Shown: positions 25,758 to 42,658, counted from the stretch's first letter. The stretch: DNA of 64,000 nt from DATAXI01 sp963756185 (GCA_963756185.1 CAVWMS010000003.1:504047-568046); one strand, 5' to 3'. Translations and numbers: made by a program. Notes: generated from the letters alone by a model not told the origin.

Positions 25758-26285
25758 TCAGAGACGCGCCTCGGCCTTCCGCGCCCAGACGTAGCACAAA
25801 TCCGAGAGGCGGTTCAGGTAGCGGATTACCTCCGGGTTCAGCGAGGCCTGCTTTTCCCTCAGCATCAGCACCCGCCGCTCCGCGCGGCGGCAGACCGTCC
25901 GCGCAAAATCGAGCGACGCTCCCAGTTGGGTGCCGCCGGGCATCGACCAGTCGCTCATGGAAATGTCGCGCTCGTTCTCGTGCACCAGCGCGGTCAGGCG
26001 TTCGGTTGCATCCGGGGTGATGGCCCTCCCCTTCGCCTGCTCGTAGCGGGCGCGATCCTCTTCCAGCAGCGCCAGCTCGCCCATCAGCAGCACCAGCTCG
26101 TTCTGCACGCGCAAGATTTCCCCATTGAGCGCCCCGGCGCCCGCCGCTGCGCGGGCGAGGCCCAGCGCCGCGTTCAATTCATCCACCGCTCCGCACGCCT
26201 CGATGTGCGCGTCCGTCTTCGACACGCGCCGGTTGAACAGGAGGCCGCTGGTGCCGTCGTCGCCGGTGGTGGTCGAGATGGACAT
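25758..26285 (-). CDS. cob(I)alamin adenosyltransferase, PduO type
   Basis: 175 residues. ATP site at the N-terminus (TTTGDDGTSGLLFNRRVSK), then TDAHIEACGAVDELNAALGL, the RTVCRRAERRVL helix and the C-terminal LNRLSDLCYVWARKAE. These are the signature helices of PduO/MMAB adenosyltransferases, which attach 5'-deoxyadenosine to Co(I) to make coenzyme B12 in a trimeric cytoplasmic enzyme. It ends head-to-head with the DUF4926 gene (1 base apart) and begins 58 bases from the rpoC stop, probably its own transcription unit. Confidence 0.93.
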   Translation of the reverse strand: MSISTTTGDDGTSGLLFNRRVSKTDAHIEACGAVDELNAALGLARAAAGAGALNGEILRVQNELVLLMGELALLEEDRARYEQAKGRAITPDATERLTALVHENERDISMSDWSMPGGTQLGASLDFARTVCRRAERRVLMLREKQASLNPEVIRYLNRLSDLCYVWARKAEARL

Positions 26286-26343
26286 CGGAAAGGACCGGGC
26301 GCGGCGCTCTTTTTACAAGGCGGCCGCGCCCGGCAAATCCGTG

Positions 26344-30511
<4,168 letters not shown>

Positions 30512-30555
30512 GAGAGTTATTTTCTATTGGGGCAGCGATTTAAATATTGCGTTGA

Positions 30556-34373
<3,818 letters not shown>

Positions 34374-34488
34374 GGATGAATTGGGTTGATTTTTTGCCTG
34401 CCCCTGGCCGTCCCCCACGGTGGGAACAGTTTGAGACAGGGCGGGCGGTTATCCGTTCAAGAAGGATGGAGACGTGGGCAGCACGGAA

Positions 34489-34545
34489 AGACGAAGAAAA
34501 CGAAAGCCGTGCCGTATTGGCCGGTGGCCTTCGTTTTCTCCGTCT
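34489..34545 (-). promoter_or_regulatory. intercistronic hairpin between rplL and rpoB
   Basis: AGACGAAGAAAACGAA (34489-34504) pairs with TTCGTTTTCTCCGTCT (34530-34545), 15 of 16 positions, inside the ~340-base rplL-rpoB gap. In other bacteria this gap contains an attenuator or an RNase III site that lowers rpoB expression relative to rplL; the same role here is inferred. The rest of the gap has no gene. Confidence 0.5.
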
Positions 34546-34714
34546 TCGCGGCTGATAAGAGACTCAGGGTGCTCAGGTGTTCCCCCGAAATTGAGGGGTG
34601 AAGAAGCTAAACCGGAAAAATGCGCGCGGCAAGCGAAATTTTTTCGCCGCCGCGACGCAACAATGGGTGAAAACCGGCCCGCGCCCATGGGGCTGGGGCC
34701 GGCTGGGCGTGAGA

Positions 34715-35110
34715 TTACTTGATCTCGACCTTGGCGCCGGCTGCTTCGATCTTTTTCTTGATCTCGGCGGCCTCTTCCTTGGTAACGCCTTCCTTGACGG
34801 TCTTCGGCGCGCCTTCGACCAGGGCTTTCGCCTCGGCAAGGCCCAGCCCGGCCACGGCGGCGCGGACTTCCTTGATGACGGCGATCTTGTTCGGCCCGGC
34901 TTCCTTGAGGACGACGTCAAAGGCGGTCTTCTCCTCGGCGGCGGCCGCGGCGGCTGCGCCACCGGCTGCGGCGGCTCCGCCAGCCGCGGCTACTGCCACG
35001 GGCGCGGCGGCGCTGACGCCCCATTTGGTCTCGAGCGCTTTGACCAGTTCGGCGACCTGCAGGACGGTCAGGCTGCTCAGTTCTTCCACTAACGTGTTGG
35101 TATCTGCCAT
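34715..35110 (-). CDS. rplL: 50S ribosomal protein L7/L12
   Basis: 131 residues. N-terminal dimerisation domain (TLVEELSSLTVLQVAELVKA), Ala/Gly-rich hinge (residues ~42-62), and the C-terminal factor-binding domain with EEKTAFDVVLKEAGPNKIAV and VAGLGLAEAKALVEGAPKTV. L12 forms the stalk that recruits elongation factors. The hinge is long and alanine-rich but otherwise ordinary. It lies 173 bases after rplJ and is intact, unlike rpoB next door. Confidence 0.97.
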   Translation of the reverse strand: MADTNTLVEELSSLTVLQVAELVKALETKWGVSAAAPVAVAAAGGAAAAGGAAAAAAAEEKTAFDVVLKEAGPNKIAVIKEVRAAVAGLGLAEAKALVEGAPKTVKEGVTKEEAAEIKKKIEAAGAKVEIK

Positions 35111-35283
35111 ATGCTTGGGTCGGTATCATCGCCCGCCGGGGCTCCGGCGGATTTGAGAGGGGCGGCCGCCCCTCCGATGAGGAACCATTGGTTTGGTGTT
35201 TTTTTGGTTTTCTCGCGTGCCGCGGCGCGGTGCGCGAAAGTGGTCTCCGGACGGGCCGGAAAAATCTGGTTGCCTGCCTGGAA

Positions 35284-35805
35284 TCAGGCGGGTGCGCCCT
35301 CCTCCTTGCGGGCCTTGGCCCCGAGGATGCGGGCAAGCGACGAAGCCGGCTCGTTGAGCGTGCGCACCAGCCGCGCGGCAGGCGCTTGCAGTACGCCCAG
35401 CAACTGCGCCAGCAGCACCTCGCGGGCGGGCAGATCGGCGATTGCCTTGATCTGGTCGCTGGTGACGACCGCCTTGTCGATGACGCCGAGCTTGACGACC
35501 GGCTTCTGGAATTCGGCAACGAACGTCTTCACCACCTTCGCGGCGGCGGCAACGTCCTTGTCCCCCACGATGATGGCGGTCTGGCCTTTCAAGTCACCCA
35601 GCTCCGGCAGCCCGGCGTCCTTGGCCGCCCGGCGCAGGAAAGTGTTCTTGACGACGTGGCAGCGCGCGCCGGCGCCGGCGAGGCGGATGCGCAGCTCGCT
35701 GAATTGATCGACGCGCAGGCCGGTGTAATCGGTGACGAAGAGGAAGGGCGAAGCGTTGAGCTTCGTCAGCAGTTCTTCGACGATGGTGGCTTTTTCGGGT
35801 CTCAT
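35284..35805 (-). CDS. rplJ: 50S ribosomal protein L10
   Basis: 173 residues. MRPEKATIVEELLTKLNASP, FLFVTDYTGLRVDQFSELRI and AGARCHVVKNTFLRRAAKDA are the L10 N-terminal RNA-binding domain; the C-terminal helix (LARILGAKARKEEGAPA) carries the L12 dimers. It starts 18 bases after the rplA stop. The 35111-35283 gap to rplL has no gene. Confidence 0.96.
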   Translation of the reverse strand: MRPEKATIVEELLTKLNASPFLFVTDYTGLRVDQFSELRIRLAGAGARCHVVKNTFLRRAAKDAGLPELGDLKGQTAIIVGDKDVAAAAKVVKTFVAEFQKPVVKLGVIDKAVVTSDQIKAIADLPAREVLLAQLLGVLQAPAARLVRTLNEPASSLARILGAKARKEEGAPA

Positions 35806-35823
35806 GTGCGGGGCCGGTTGAGC

Positions 35824-36526
35824 TTAAACTTTCAAAAAGGGGCTGGCGTCGACGCGCATGCCGGGCAGCATCGTGGCGCTGAGCGTGACGTTTTCAATGA
35901 AGGCGCCCTTGGCCGTGGCCGGACGCGCCTTGACCACCGCCTCGATCACCGCCGCGCCGTTCTCCGACAGGGCGGCCGTCTCGAAGGAAAATTTCCCGAC
36001 CGGCACCGCGACGTTGCCGTTCTTGTCGAGCTTGAACTCGACCCGGCCCGCCTTCACTTCCTTGACGGCCTTGGCCGTGTCTTCGGTGACGGTGCCGGTT
36101 TTCGGGTTGGGCATCAGGCCGCGCGGGCCCAGCACCTTGCCCAGCTTGCGGACTTCCGCCATCGCGGCGGGAGTGGCGATTGCCACGTCAAAATCCTGGA
36201 AACCTTCCTGGCATTTCTTGACCATGTCCTCGAAGCCGACGTACTCCGCCCCCGCATCCCGGGCGGCGGTGGCCGCCAGGCCGGTGGCGAATACCAGGAC
36301 CCGCACTGTCTTGCCCGAGCCGTGCGGGCAGCGGGCAGGTGCCGCGCACCATCTGGTCGGATTGCTTCGGATCGACTCCCAAGCGGAACGAAAGGGTGAC
36401 CGTCTGGTCAAATTTCGTCGGCGGGAGGCTCTTGAGGAGATTGATCGCCTCGGCGAGAGGGTAGGTCCTTTTGCGGTCCACCTTTTCGGAGGCGGCGCGG
36501 TAGCGTTTGCTTCTGTTGCTGGCCAT
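35824..36526 (-). CDS. rplA: 50S ribosomal protein L1, one frameshift
   Basis: Start MASNRSKRYRAASEKVDRKR at 36526. The first frame reads TKFDQTVTLSFRLGVDPKQS then breaks near 36,328 after GTCPLP; one extra C in a CCC run explains it. The second frame continues HGSGKTVRVLVFATG, GAEYVGFEDMVKKCQEGFQD, LGPRGLMPNPKTGTVTEDTA to the stop at 35824. L1 binds the mobile 23S rRNA stalk and, in many bacteria, its own mRNA. Normally directly downstream of rplK; here 3.2 kb of other genes intervene. Confidence 0.92.
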
Positions 36527-36718
36527 GGCTGGTTGCAGTGGTAGCGCCCCGTTCCTTCAAAACCTGATTTGAAGACGAAGCTCCTGCGTTTTGGTTTGGT
36601 TTTTTCCGCAAACCCCGGATAAAAGGGGCGGCGGGGAGGGTGGAGCGTAGCCATCTCCAGCGGCTTGTCAACGGATTTCTTGCCGAAAATGGCCATTTCT
36701 GCCCATTACTGGCGGCTT

Positions 36719-36934
36719 ATGAATCCCTCAACTATTCTCAATTTGCTTCTCGTGATCCTGGAGTTGGTCGCCGTTGCATTTCTCCTCGCCATGGCATTTT
36801 CCCTCCTGACGGCTCCATTCCACATCTTGAGAAAGATGGACCGCCAGATTCAACTACTGGAACAAATCAGGGCCGGCATTGGCCACCCTTCGGCTGGCCC
36901 ATCAATGCCCACGAATCGCCCTGACTCAATCTAG
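36719..36934 (+). CDS. small single-span membrane protein
   Basis: 71 residues from ATG 36719 (MNPSTILNLLLVILELVAVA); an upstream in-frame ATG adds an unlikely N-terminus. One long hydrophobic helix (residues ~5-35) is followed by a polar amphipathic segment (RKMDRQIQLLEQIRAGIGHP), which looks like a short coiled coil. It overlaps the convergent PAP2 gene's stop by 4 bases. I recognise no family; it could be a small regulatory membrane peptide. Confidence 0.4.
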   Translation: MNPSTILNLLLVILELVAVAFLLAMAFSLLTAPFHILRKMDRQIQLLEQIRAGIGHPSAGPSMPTNRPDSI

Positions 36935-37602
36935 GGGGCCATCGATTTCTGGACACTCGATTGCGACCAATTGAGTCCGCCAGAGCGGCGGACCTTCCCG
37001 CATATGATTGCCGAAATCAGAATTCCCAGCCAAACCAACGTCAGCACATCCGACAGGTGATGCGCATTGAGCAGGATGCGGGAAGCGGCGATGCAGAGTG
37101 CAATGAGCGTAGCCGGCAGCGCGATGAAGATGCGCCCGCGCGGCGGCAGCAACAGCCAAAGCGGGACGACGCACGCGATGGCCACCGCCGTGTGTGCCGA
37201 GGGAAACGACGAGTAATCAAACTTTCCCGCGATCCATGCCCCGTGATCCCGCAGGCCATACCATCCGGGCGGCACTTTCGCGCTGGGGCGGGCGCGGCCG
37301 GTGAGCACGCGCAGGATGTTTGCCGACAGCCCGCCCGCCACGGCGCACCCGAGCATCACCTCCAGGATCCGCATGAAAAATCGCCGCCGCATCTGCCAGG
37401 CGATGGCGTAGAGCACGAGCAGCAGCCCGACGATCGGCAGGAAATCGCCCCAGTAGCTGAAGAGGCTGGCAACGTGGCTCATCTCCCGGCTGGAATGCGC
37501 CGCAACCCAGGCAACCACCTGCGCATCCCAGAGGAATGATCCCGCGCAAACCGCTGCCCCGGCGGCAAAGAGCAAAAGGCGAACGGCGCGCGGCGTTTGC
37601 AT
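36931..37602 (-). CDS. PAP2-family phosphatase
   Basis: 223 residues with six membrane helices and the three-part PAP2 active site: GRARPSAK (the K-x6-RP-like start), SSFPSAHT (PSGH with Ala for Gly) and SRILLNAHHLSDV (SR-x5-H-x3-D). Such enzymes dephosphorylate phosphatidic acid or undecaprenyl pyrophosphate at the outer face of the inner membrane. The active-site His residues are present. It is one of four genes lying between rplK and rplA. Confidence 0.9.
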   Translation of the reverse strand: MQTPRAVRLLLFAAGAAVCAGSFLWDAQVVAWVAAHSSREMSHVASLFSYWGDFLPIVGLLLVLYAIAWQMRRRFFMRILEVMLGCAVAGGLSANILRVLTGRARPSAKVPPGWYGLRDHGAWIAGKFDYSSFPSAHTAVAIACVVPLWLLLPPRGRIFIALPATLIALCIAASRILLNAHHLSDVLTLVWLGILISAIICGKVRRSGGLNWSQSSVQKSMAP

Positions 37603-37711
37603 GAATCACTCTGGAGTGCGAAGGACGCGCGGGATGTTCAAGCTCAAGTTGAAAAACGGGTTGACGCGAAACCGCTGGATGCCGAACGCCAATTCTGATT
37701 GATACGCCCAA

Positions 37712-39148
37712 ATGTCAAGCCGAAGGCTGTTGCTGCTGTTTTTCGTTTTTCTGGGCATCTATGCCGCCGGCGATTGGGCGCTGCCGCTGGTGGACCGGGA
37801 TGAGCCCCGTTTCTCCGAGGCTTCCCGGGAAATGCTGGAAAGGCACGATTTCATCGTCCCCTATTTCAACGATCAGACCCGGTTCGACAAGCCCCCTCTG
37901 ATCTATTGGCTCCAGGACGCGGCCTACGAGGCCTTTGGGGAAAACGAGTTTGCCGCGCGGCTGCCGAGCGGCGTATGCGCCGCGCTGGCGGTGGTCGTCG
38001 TCGCGGTGTGGGGCAGCCGGCTCTATGGCCCCAGGCGCGGCTGGCGCGCCGCGATTATCTTCGGGCTTTGCGCGCAGGTCATCGCCCACGCGCATGCCGC
38101 CGTGGCGGATATGGCGATGATCGCCGCGAGCACCGCCTCGGCATGGGCCGGGTGGAACTGGCTCAACGCCACCGCCGGCCGGCAACGAACGCGCTGGTTT
38201 TTCCTGTTCTGGGGATTGCTCGCCGTAGGTTTCCTGGCCAAGGGGCCGATCGCCTGGGTGCCCATCGGGATGGCGGCATGGACCGCAGCGAAAATGGACC
38301 GGCAATCGAGGCCCGGCGCAGCGGGCTGGTGCGCCGGCGTGCTCCTGATGCTGGCGCTGGTGGGTATCTGGGGCATCCCGGCCCTGGTGCTGACCCACGG
38401 CCAATTCGCCGCGGTGGGACTGGGCAAGCACGTGGTGCTGCGCTCGATCGAGCCGATGGAAGGCCACGGCGCGACCACGTGGTGGAGCTACCCGGCGATG
38501 CTCCCCTATTATTTTGTCACGGTCTGGTTGAGCTTCTTCCCGTGGTCGATCTGGCTGCCCCCCGCGGCGCTGTGGCTGTGGCGGCGCCGAAAGGACTGGC
38601 GGCTGGAAGAAACCTACCTGGTCACCGGGATTGTCCTGGTTTTCGGCATTTTCACCCTTAGTTGGACAAAGCTCCCCCATTATACGCTGCCGGCATTTCC
38701 ATTCATGGCGCTGCTGCTGGCGGCGTGGTGGGATCCGGCGCGCGAAAAGACGTTCCGATGGGCGGCCGCAGCCATGGCGGTGTTTTGCCTCGCCGTGGGG
38801 CTCGCCATTTTTCCGCTGCTGCGGCCTCTTTTCCTCTCGCAGTCCATTTACGAGCAGGCCGCCCCGTGGCTCGAGCCCGGCATGGAACTGGCCACGGTGG
38901 ATTACCACGAGCCGAGCCTGGTCTGGCTTTTCCGCGGGAAAATCCACGGATTCCAGACGAGCATCGACTGGAAGGGCGCCGAGGATTGGATGGCGCGTCC
39001 CGGGCCGCGGGTTTGCATATTGCCGCAGGACCAATTGAGCCGGGCGTTCCGCAAACTGGACCCGTCATGGCAGGTGGTCGAGGCCAGGGGGTGGTCGGTC
39101 GCAAACGCGCGCCGGGTGGACCTGGTTGCCGTAATCAAGAAGGCGTGA
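37712..39148 (+). CDS. ArnT-like glycosyltransferase (GT-C, PMT family)
   Basis: 478 residues. The first periplasmic loop WALPLVDRDEPRFSEASREM carries the acidic DRDEPR motif of ArnT/PMT_2 lipid-sugar transferases, followed by FNDQTRFDKPPLIYWLQDAA (KPPL...W). About eleven to twelve membrane helices, then a soluble C-terminal domain (residues ~390-478). These enzymes move a sugar from an undecaprenyl-phosphate carrier to lipid A or protein in the periplasm. ATG at 37712 is favoured because the hydrophobic helix follows immediately. Confidence 0.88.
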   Translation: MSSRRLLLLFFVFLGIYAAGDWALPLVDRDEPRFSEASREMLERHDFIVPYFNDQTRFDKPPLIYWLQDAAYEAFGENEFAARLPSGVCAALAVVVVAVWGSRLYGPRRGWRAAIIFGLCAQVIAHAHAAVADMAMIAASTASAWAGWNWLNATAGRQRTRWFFLFWGLLAVGFLAKGPIAWVPIGMAAWTAAKMDRQSRPGAAGWCAGVLLMLALVGIWGIPALVLTHGQFAAVGLGKHVVLRSIEPMEGHGATTWWSYPAMLPYYFVTVWLSFFPWSIWLPPAALWLWRRRKDWRLEETYLVTGIVLVFGIFTLSWTKLPHYTLPAFPFMALLLAAWWDPAREKTFRWAAAAMAVFCLAVGLAIFPLLRPLFLSQSIYEQAAPWLEPGMELATVDYHEPSLVWLFRGKIHGFQTSIDWKGAEDWMARPGPRVCILPQDQLSRAFRKLDPSWQVVEARGWSVANARRVDLVAVIKKA

Positions 39149-39245
39149 CCCGGGTTTTTATCCGCAAAATTACGAAAGGCGTGCCGTTTGGCACGAAACG
39201 AGCAGTTTCTCCAGGGAGTTCGAAACCTCAAAGAAGAGCCCATCT

Positions 39246-39698
39246 ATGCAACAACCTGGACCCTCCACCGAGGCCGAAAACCCTCAAAGCCGCGACCCCG
39301 CGGGCGAGCAACGGCGCAGCCGGCTGCTGGTCATGGACGATGAACCGTCCATCCTGGACCTCACGGTCCGCATGCTCACGAGCAAAGGCTACCACGTCGA
39401 GACCGCCAGGAACGGAAATGCCGCCGTCACCCAATATCGGGCGGCGATGGATGCCGGCCACCCGTTTGACGCCGTGATCCTCGATCTGACCGTGCCCGAG
39501 GGGATGGGCGGTTTCGATGCTTTCAAGGCCATCCGGGCGTTCGACCCGGCGGTCAAGGCGATCGTCTCGAGCGGCTACTCTCACGAGCCGGTGGTGCTCA
39601 ATTACAAGCAGCACGGCCTCGCCGGCATCGCCCCAAAGCCCTACAGGGTCAAGGATCTGCTCGGCACCGTCGAAAGCGTCCTCGCCGGCAATTCCTGA
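39246..39698 (+). CDS. stand-alone response-regulator receiver domain
   Basis: 150 residues: a ~25-residue polar leader and one CheY-like domain. The acidic pocket is at LLVMDDEPSILDL, the phospho-acceptor Asp in DAVILDLTVPEGMGGFDAFK, the Thr/Ser switch in KAIVSSGYSHEP and Lys in IAPKPYRVKDLL. The sequence is closest in style to receivers from hybrid histidine kinases. No output domain follows, so it must act on a partner. No kinase is encoded nearby. It is convergent with rplK. Confidence 0.88.
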   Translation: MQQPGPSTEAENPQSRDPAGEQRRSRLLVMDDEPSILDLTVRMLTSKGYHVETARNGNAAVTQYRAAMDAGHPFDAVILDLTVPEGMGGFDAFKAIRAFDPAVKAIVSSGYSHEPVVLNYKQHGLAGIAPKPYRVKDLLGTVESVLAGNS

Positions 39699-39737
39699 CC
39701 CGGCAAGTGGAAAGAGCGCCTCACGCGCTTCCGACTA

Positions 39738-39766
39738 TTCGAATTTCGAATTTCGAATTTCGAATT
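39738..39766. repeat. TTCGAAA repeat between convergent genes
   Basis: TTCGAATTTCGAATTTCGAA-type tandem sits between the receiver gene and rplK, both ending here. Same unit as at 13,821, 13,925 and 15,973. Confidence 0.85.
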
Positions 39767-39773
39767 TTCTCCC

Positions 39774-40199
39774 TCAGCCCTCGATCTCAATGCCCATCTG
39801 CCGCGCGGTCCCGGCAATGATCCGGATCGCCGCGTCCTCGGAGCGCGCATTCAAATCCTTCATCTTCGTCTTTGCGATCTCGGCGACCTGCTTCCTCGTG
39901 AGCTTCGCGACCTTCAATTTGTTCGGCTCCTTCGAGCCGCTGGCGATATTGGCCGCTTTCTTCAGCAGGATCGACGCGGGCGGCGACTTGGTGATGAAGG
40001 TGAACGACTTGTCCTTGTAGACGGTGATGACCACCGGGAGGATGTCTCCGGCCTGCTTCTGCGTGGTGGCATTGAACTCCTTGCAGAAGGCCATGATGTT
40101 GACGCCCTGCTGGCCCAGCGCGGGGCCCACCGGGGGAGCAGGGTTGGCCTGTCCGGCCGGGATCTGGAGCTTGATGATGCCTGTGACTTCTTTTGCCAT
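39774..40199 (-). CDS. rplK: 50S ribosomal protein L11
   Basis: 141 residues, standard length. IKLQIPAGQANPAPPVGPAL then GQQGVNIMAFCKEFNATTQ is the N-terminal domain that binds release factors and thiostrepton; SPPASILLKKAANI and IRIIAGTARQMGIEIEG end the C-terminal rRNA-binding domain. It follows nusG by 37 bases. Frame is clean, in contrast with rplA further on. Confidence 0.97.
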   Translation of the reverse strand: MAKEVTGIIKLQIPAGQANPAPPVGPALGQQGVNIMAFCKEFNATTQKQAGDILPVVITVYKDKSFTFITKSPPASILLKKAANIASGSKEPNKLKVAKLTRKQVAEIAKTKMKDLNARSEDAAIRIIAGTARQMGIEIEG

Positions 40200-40236
40200 G
40201 GATGGTGATGAATGAGTTGAAAATTCCTAACCGCGC

Positions 40237-40803
40237 TTAGCCGCGCTCGACCTGCCAGTACTCGAGGTCCACGGGCGCGGCCCGCCCGAAGATGTTGACC
40301 GAAACGCGCAGCCGGCCCCGTTCGGGATCGATTTCCTCGACGATGCCGCTCTGGTTCTGGAACGGCCCGTCGGCCACCTTCACGGTCTCGCCCACTTCGA
40401 AACTGACCTTCGGCTTTACCTTTTCGTCGGCGCCCTTGACCTGCGCCAGCAGCGTATCGATCTCGTGCTGCGGCATCGGCACCGGGCGGTCCCGCGTGCC
40501 GGCAAACCCGAGCACGCCGGGCGTCTCGCGCACGAAGTACCAGGTGCGGCTGACGAGCTGGTTGCCCTCGTCCAGCAGATGCATGTTCACGATGATGTAG
40601 CCCGGCATCAGCTTGCGCGTGGTCTCGGTCTTTTTCCCGCGCTTGATCTCCGAGACCCGCTCGGTGGGCACCAGCACCTCGAAGATCAGGTCGCTCATCT
40701 CCTCGGTCTTGATGCGCTTGGTCATGTTGTCATGCACCTTCTGCTCCTGGCCCGAGAGGACCTGGACTGCGAACCATTGATCTTTGCCTTGCGGGATTGC
40801 CAT
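40237..40803 (-). CDS. nusG: transcription antitermination factor NusG
   Basis: 188 residues. NGN domain: QWFAVQVLSGQEQKVHDNMT, IFEVLVPTERVSEIKRGKKT, MPGYIIVNMHLLDEGN, WYFVRETPGVLGFAG; C-terminal KOW domain: ETVKVADGPFQNQSGIVEEI. NusG binds RNA polymerase and couples it to ribosomes or Rho. It lies between secE and rplK in the usual operon. Confidence 0.97.
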   Translation of the reverse strand: MAIPQGKDQWFAVQVLSGQEQKVHDNMTKRIKTEEMSDLIFEVLVPTERVSEIKRGKKTETTRKLMPGYIIVNMHLLDEGNQLVSRTWYFVRETPGVLGFAGTRDRPVPMPQHEIDTLLAQVKGADEKVKPKVSFEVGETVKVADGPFQNQSGIVEEIDPERGRLRVSVNIFGRAAPVDLEYWQVERG

Positions 40804-40812
40804 AGGGAAAAA

Positions 40813-41142
40813 TTACCGGGACTTGGTCAGCGCGAGGACAATGTTGTTCAGGCAGAGGTCGCAGAGCGAAATGTAACCTGCCAGCAGCACCATTGCCACC
40901 ACCACGACCATCGTGGAATCGACCAGCTCCTTGTAACGCTTGAACCCGTGCTCCTTCGGGTCCCAGGGCCAACTGGCCTTGAACAGCTCGGTCCGCACCT
41001 CGGCAATGAACAGGCGGATCGGCTTTCTGTACATGATCAGGAGCACCACCGCCGCCAAGGCGAAGGCCCCGGTCACTGCCGTCCAGAACCAGTCGGGCAG
41101 GACTGCCAGAAGGGATGTTTGCAGGGAGAAAAGCTGATTCAT
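40813..41142 (-). CDS. secE: preprotein translocase subunit SecE
   Basis: 109 residues from ATG 41142 (an ATG four codons upstream is also possible and nearly abuts the tRNA). Two hydrophobic helices: one at residues ~18-38 that is an extra N-terminal span, and the SecE core helix at ~75-100. The conserved amphipathic segment is FIAEVRTELFKASWPWDPKE. SecE clamps the SecY channel. Gene order tRNA-Trp, secE, nusG is standard. Confidence 0.9.
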   Translation of the reverse strand: MNQLFSLQTSLLAVLPDWFWTAVTGAFALAAVVLLIMYRKPIRLFIAEVRTELFKASWPWDPKEHGFKRYKELVDSTMVVVVAMVLLAGYISLCDLCLNNIVLALTKSR

Positions 41143-41155
41143 GGGTGGCTGCACG

Positions 41156-41228
41156 CACGCCAGGAGGGACTCGAACCCCCAACCGACGGTTTTGGAGACC
41201 GCAACTCTACCAATTGAGCTACTGGCGT
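41156..41228 (-). tRNA. tRNA-Trp (CCA anticodon)
   Basis: 73 nt without encoded CCA tail. Acceptor stem ACGCCAG/CTGGCGT, D arm TAGCTCAATTGGTAGAG, anticodon loop CTCCAAA with CCA, and T arm GGGGGTTCGAGTCCCTC. It lies 73 bases after tuf and 14 before secE, the conserved tuf-trnW-secE order, so it is probably processed from the tuf-secE-nusG transcript. Confidence 0.95.
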
Positions 41229-41301
41229 ATGGTGATGTTCAGTATCACCCCGGGATCGGTTGCCGGCAACTGCGCCGGCAATCGCTCCGGGATGGAATGG
41301 T

Positions 41302-42486
41302 TTAGTCGAGGATCTCGCTCACGCGGCCCGCGCCTACGGTGCGTCCGCCCTCGCGGACGGCGAAGCGCATCGTTTTTTCCATGGCGATCGGGGTCTGGAG
41401 TTCGACCTCGATCGCCACGTTGTCGCCCGGCATCACCATCTCCACCCCATCGGGCAGCTTGACGGAACCGGTGACGTCCGTGGTGCGGAAGTAGAACTGC
41501 GGACGGTAGTTGGTGAAGAACGGCGTGTGACGGCCGCCTTCATCCTTGCTCAGGACGTAGATCTCGGCCTTGAATTTCTTGTGCGGCTTGGCGGTGCCGG
41601 GCTTGGCGATGACCTGGCCGCGCTGCACCTCTTCTTTCTTGAGGCCGCGCAGCAGCACGCCCACGTTTTCGCCCGCGCGCGCCTCGTCCAGGAGCTTGCG
41701 GAACATCTCGATGTCGGTGACCACCGTCTTGGCCGTGGGCCCGAGGCCGACGATTTCGACTTCCTCCATCTTCTTGAGCACGCCGCGCTCGACACGGCCG
41801 GTGGCAACGGTGCCGCGGCCTTCAATGTTGAACACGTCCTCGACCGGCATCAGGAAGGGCTGGTCGATCGGGCGCTCGGGCACCGGGATGTACTCGTCAA
41901 TGGCCTCGACGAGCTTGAGGATGTTCGCCTCCTGCTCGGGGTCGCCGTTGAGCGCCTTGACCGCGCTGCCCTTGATGATCGGCACCTTGTCGCCCGGGAA
42001 TTCGTACTGGGTCAGCAGGTCGCGCACTTCCATCTCGACCAGCTCGAGCAGCTCGGGGTCATCGACGAGGTCGATCTTGTTCAGGAAAACGACCATCGCG
42101 GGCACGCCCACCTGGCGGGCCAGCAGGATGTGCTCGCGCGTCTGCGGCATGGGGCCGTCCGCGGCGGAGACCACCAGGATGGCGCCATCCATCTGGGCGG
42201 CGCCGGTGATCATGTTTTTGACGTAGTCGGCGTGACCGGGACAATCCACGTGGGCATAGTGGCGCTTGTCGCTCTGGTACTCGACGTGGGCGGTATTGAT
42301 GGTGATGCCGCGCTCCTTTTCCTCGGGGGCGGCGTCGATCTCATCATACTTCTTGGCCTCGGCCTTGCCTTGCTTTGCGAGAATGGTGGTAATGGCCGCC
42401 GTGAGCGTGGTTTTGCCGTGGTCAACGTGGCCGATGGTGCCGACGTTCACGTGTGGCTTGTCGCGTTTAAATGCTTCCTTTGCCAT
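41302..42486 (-). CDS. tuf: elongation factor Tu
   Basis: 394 residues. GTPase motifs: NVGTIGHVDHGKTTL (P-loop), DCPGHADYVKNMITGA, FLNKIDLVDDPELLELVEME, then GSAVKAL. Switch I is RGITINTAHVEY. Domains II and III follow with GRGTVATGRVERGV and FYFRTTDVTGSVKLP. EF-Tu delivers aminoacyl-tRNA to the ribosome. Only one copy in this window, flanked by tRNA-Thr upstream and tRNA-Trp downstream. Confidence 0.98.
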   Translation of the reverse strand: MAKEAFKRDKPHVNVGTIGHVDHGKTTLTAAITTILAKQGKAEAKKYDEIDAAPEEKERGITINTAHVEYQSDKRHYAHVDCPGHADYVKNMITGAAQMDGAILVVSAADGPMPQTREHILLARQVGVPAMVVFLNKIDLVDDPELLELVEMEVRDLLTQYEFPGDKVPIIKGSAVKALNGDPEQEANILKLVEAIDEYIPVPERPIDQPFLMPVEDVFNIEGRGTVATGRVERGVLKKMEEVEIVGLGPTAKTVVTDIEMFRKLLDEARAGENVGVLLRGLKKEEVQRGQVIAKPGTAKPHKKFKAEIYVLSKDEGGRHTPFFTNYRPQFYFRTTDVTGSVKLPDGVEMVMPGDNVAIEVELQTPIAMEKTMRFAVREGGRTVGAGRVSEILD

Positions 42487-42582
42487 GGTGATGGTGGATT
42501 TTCCGGATTGGTCCTGATTGGTTGGTTTTTATCGAAAATTCGATTTTCTTGTCTGTTTCTGGGCCGGTCCTGCCCCCAGCCA

Positions 42583-42658
<76 letters not shown>

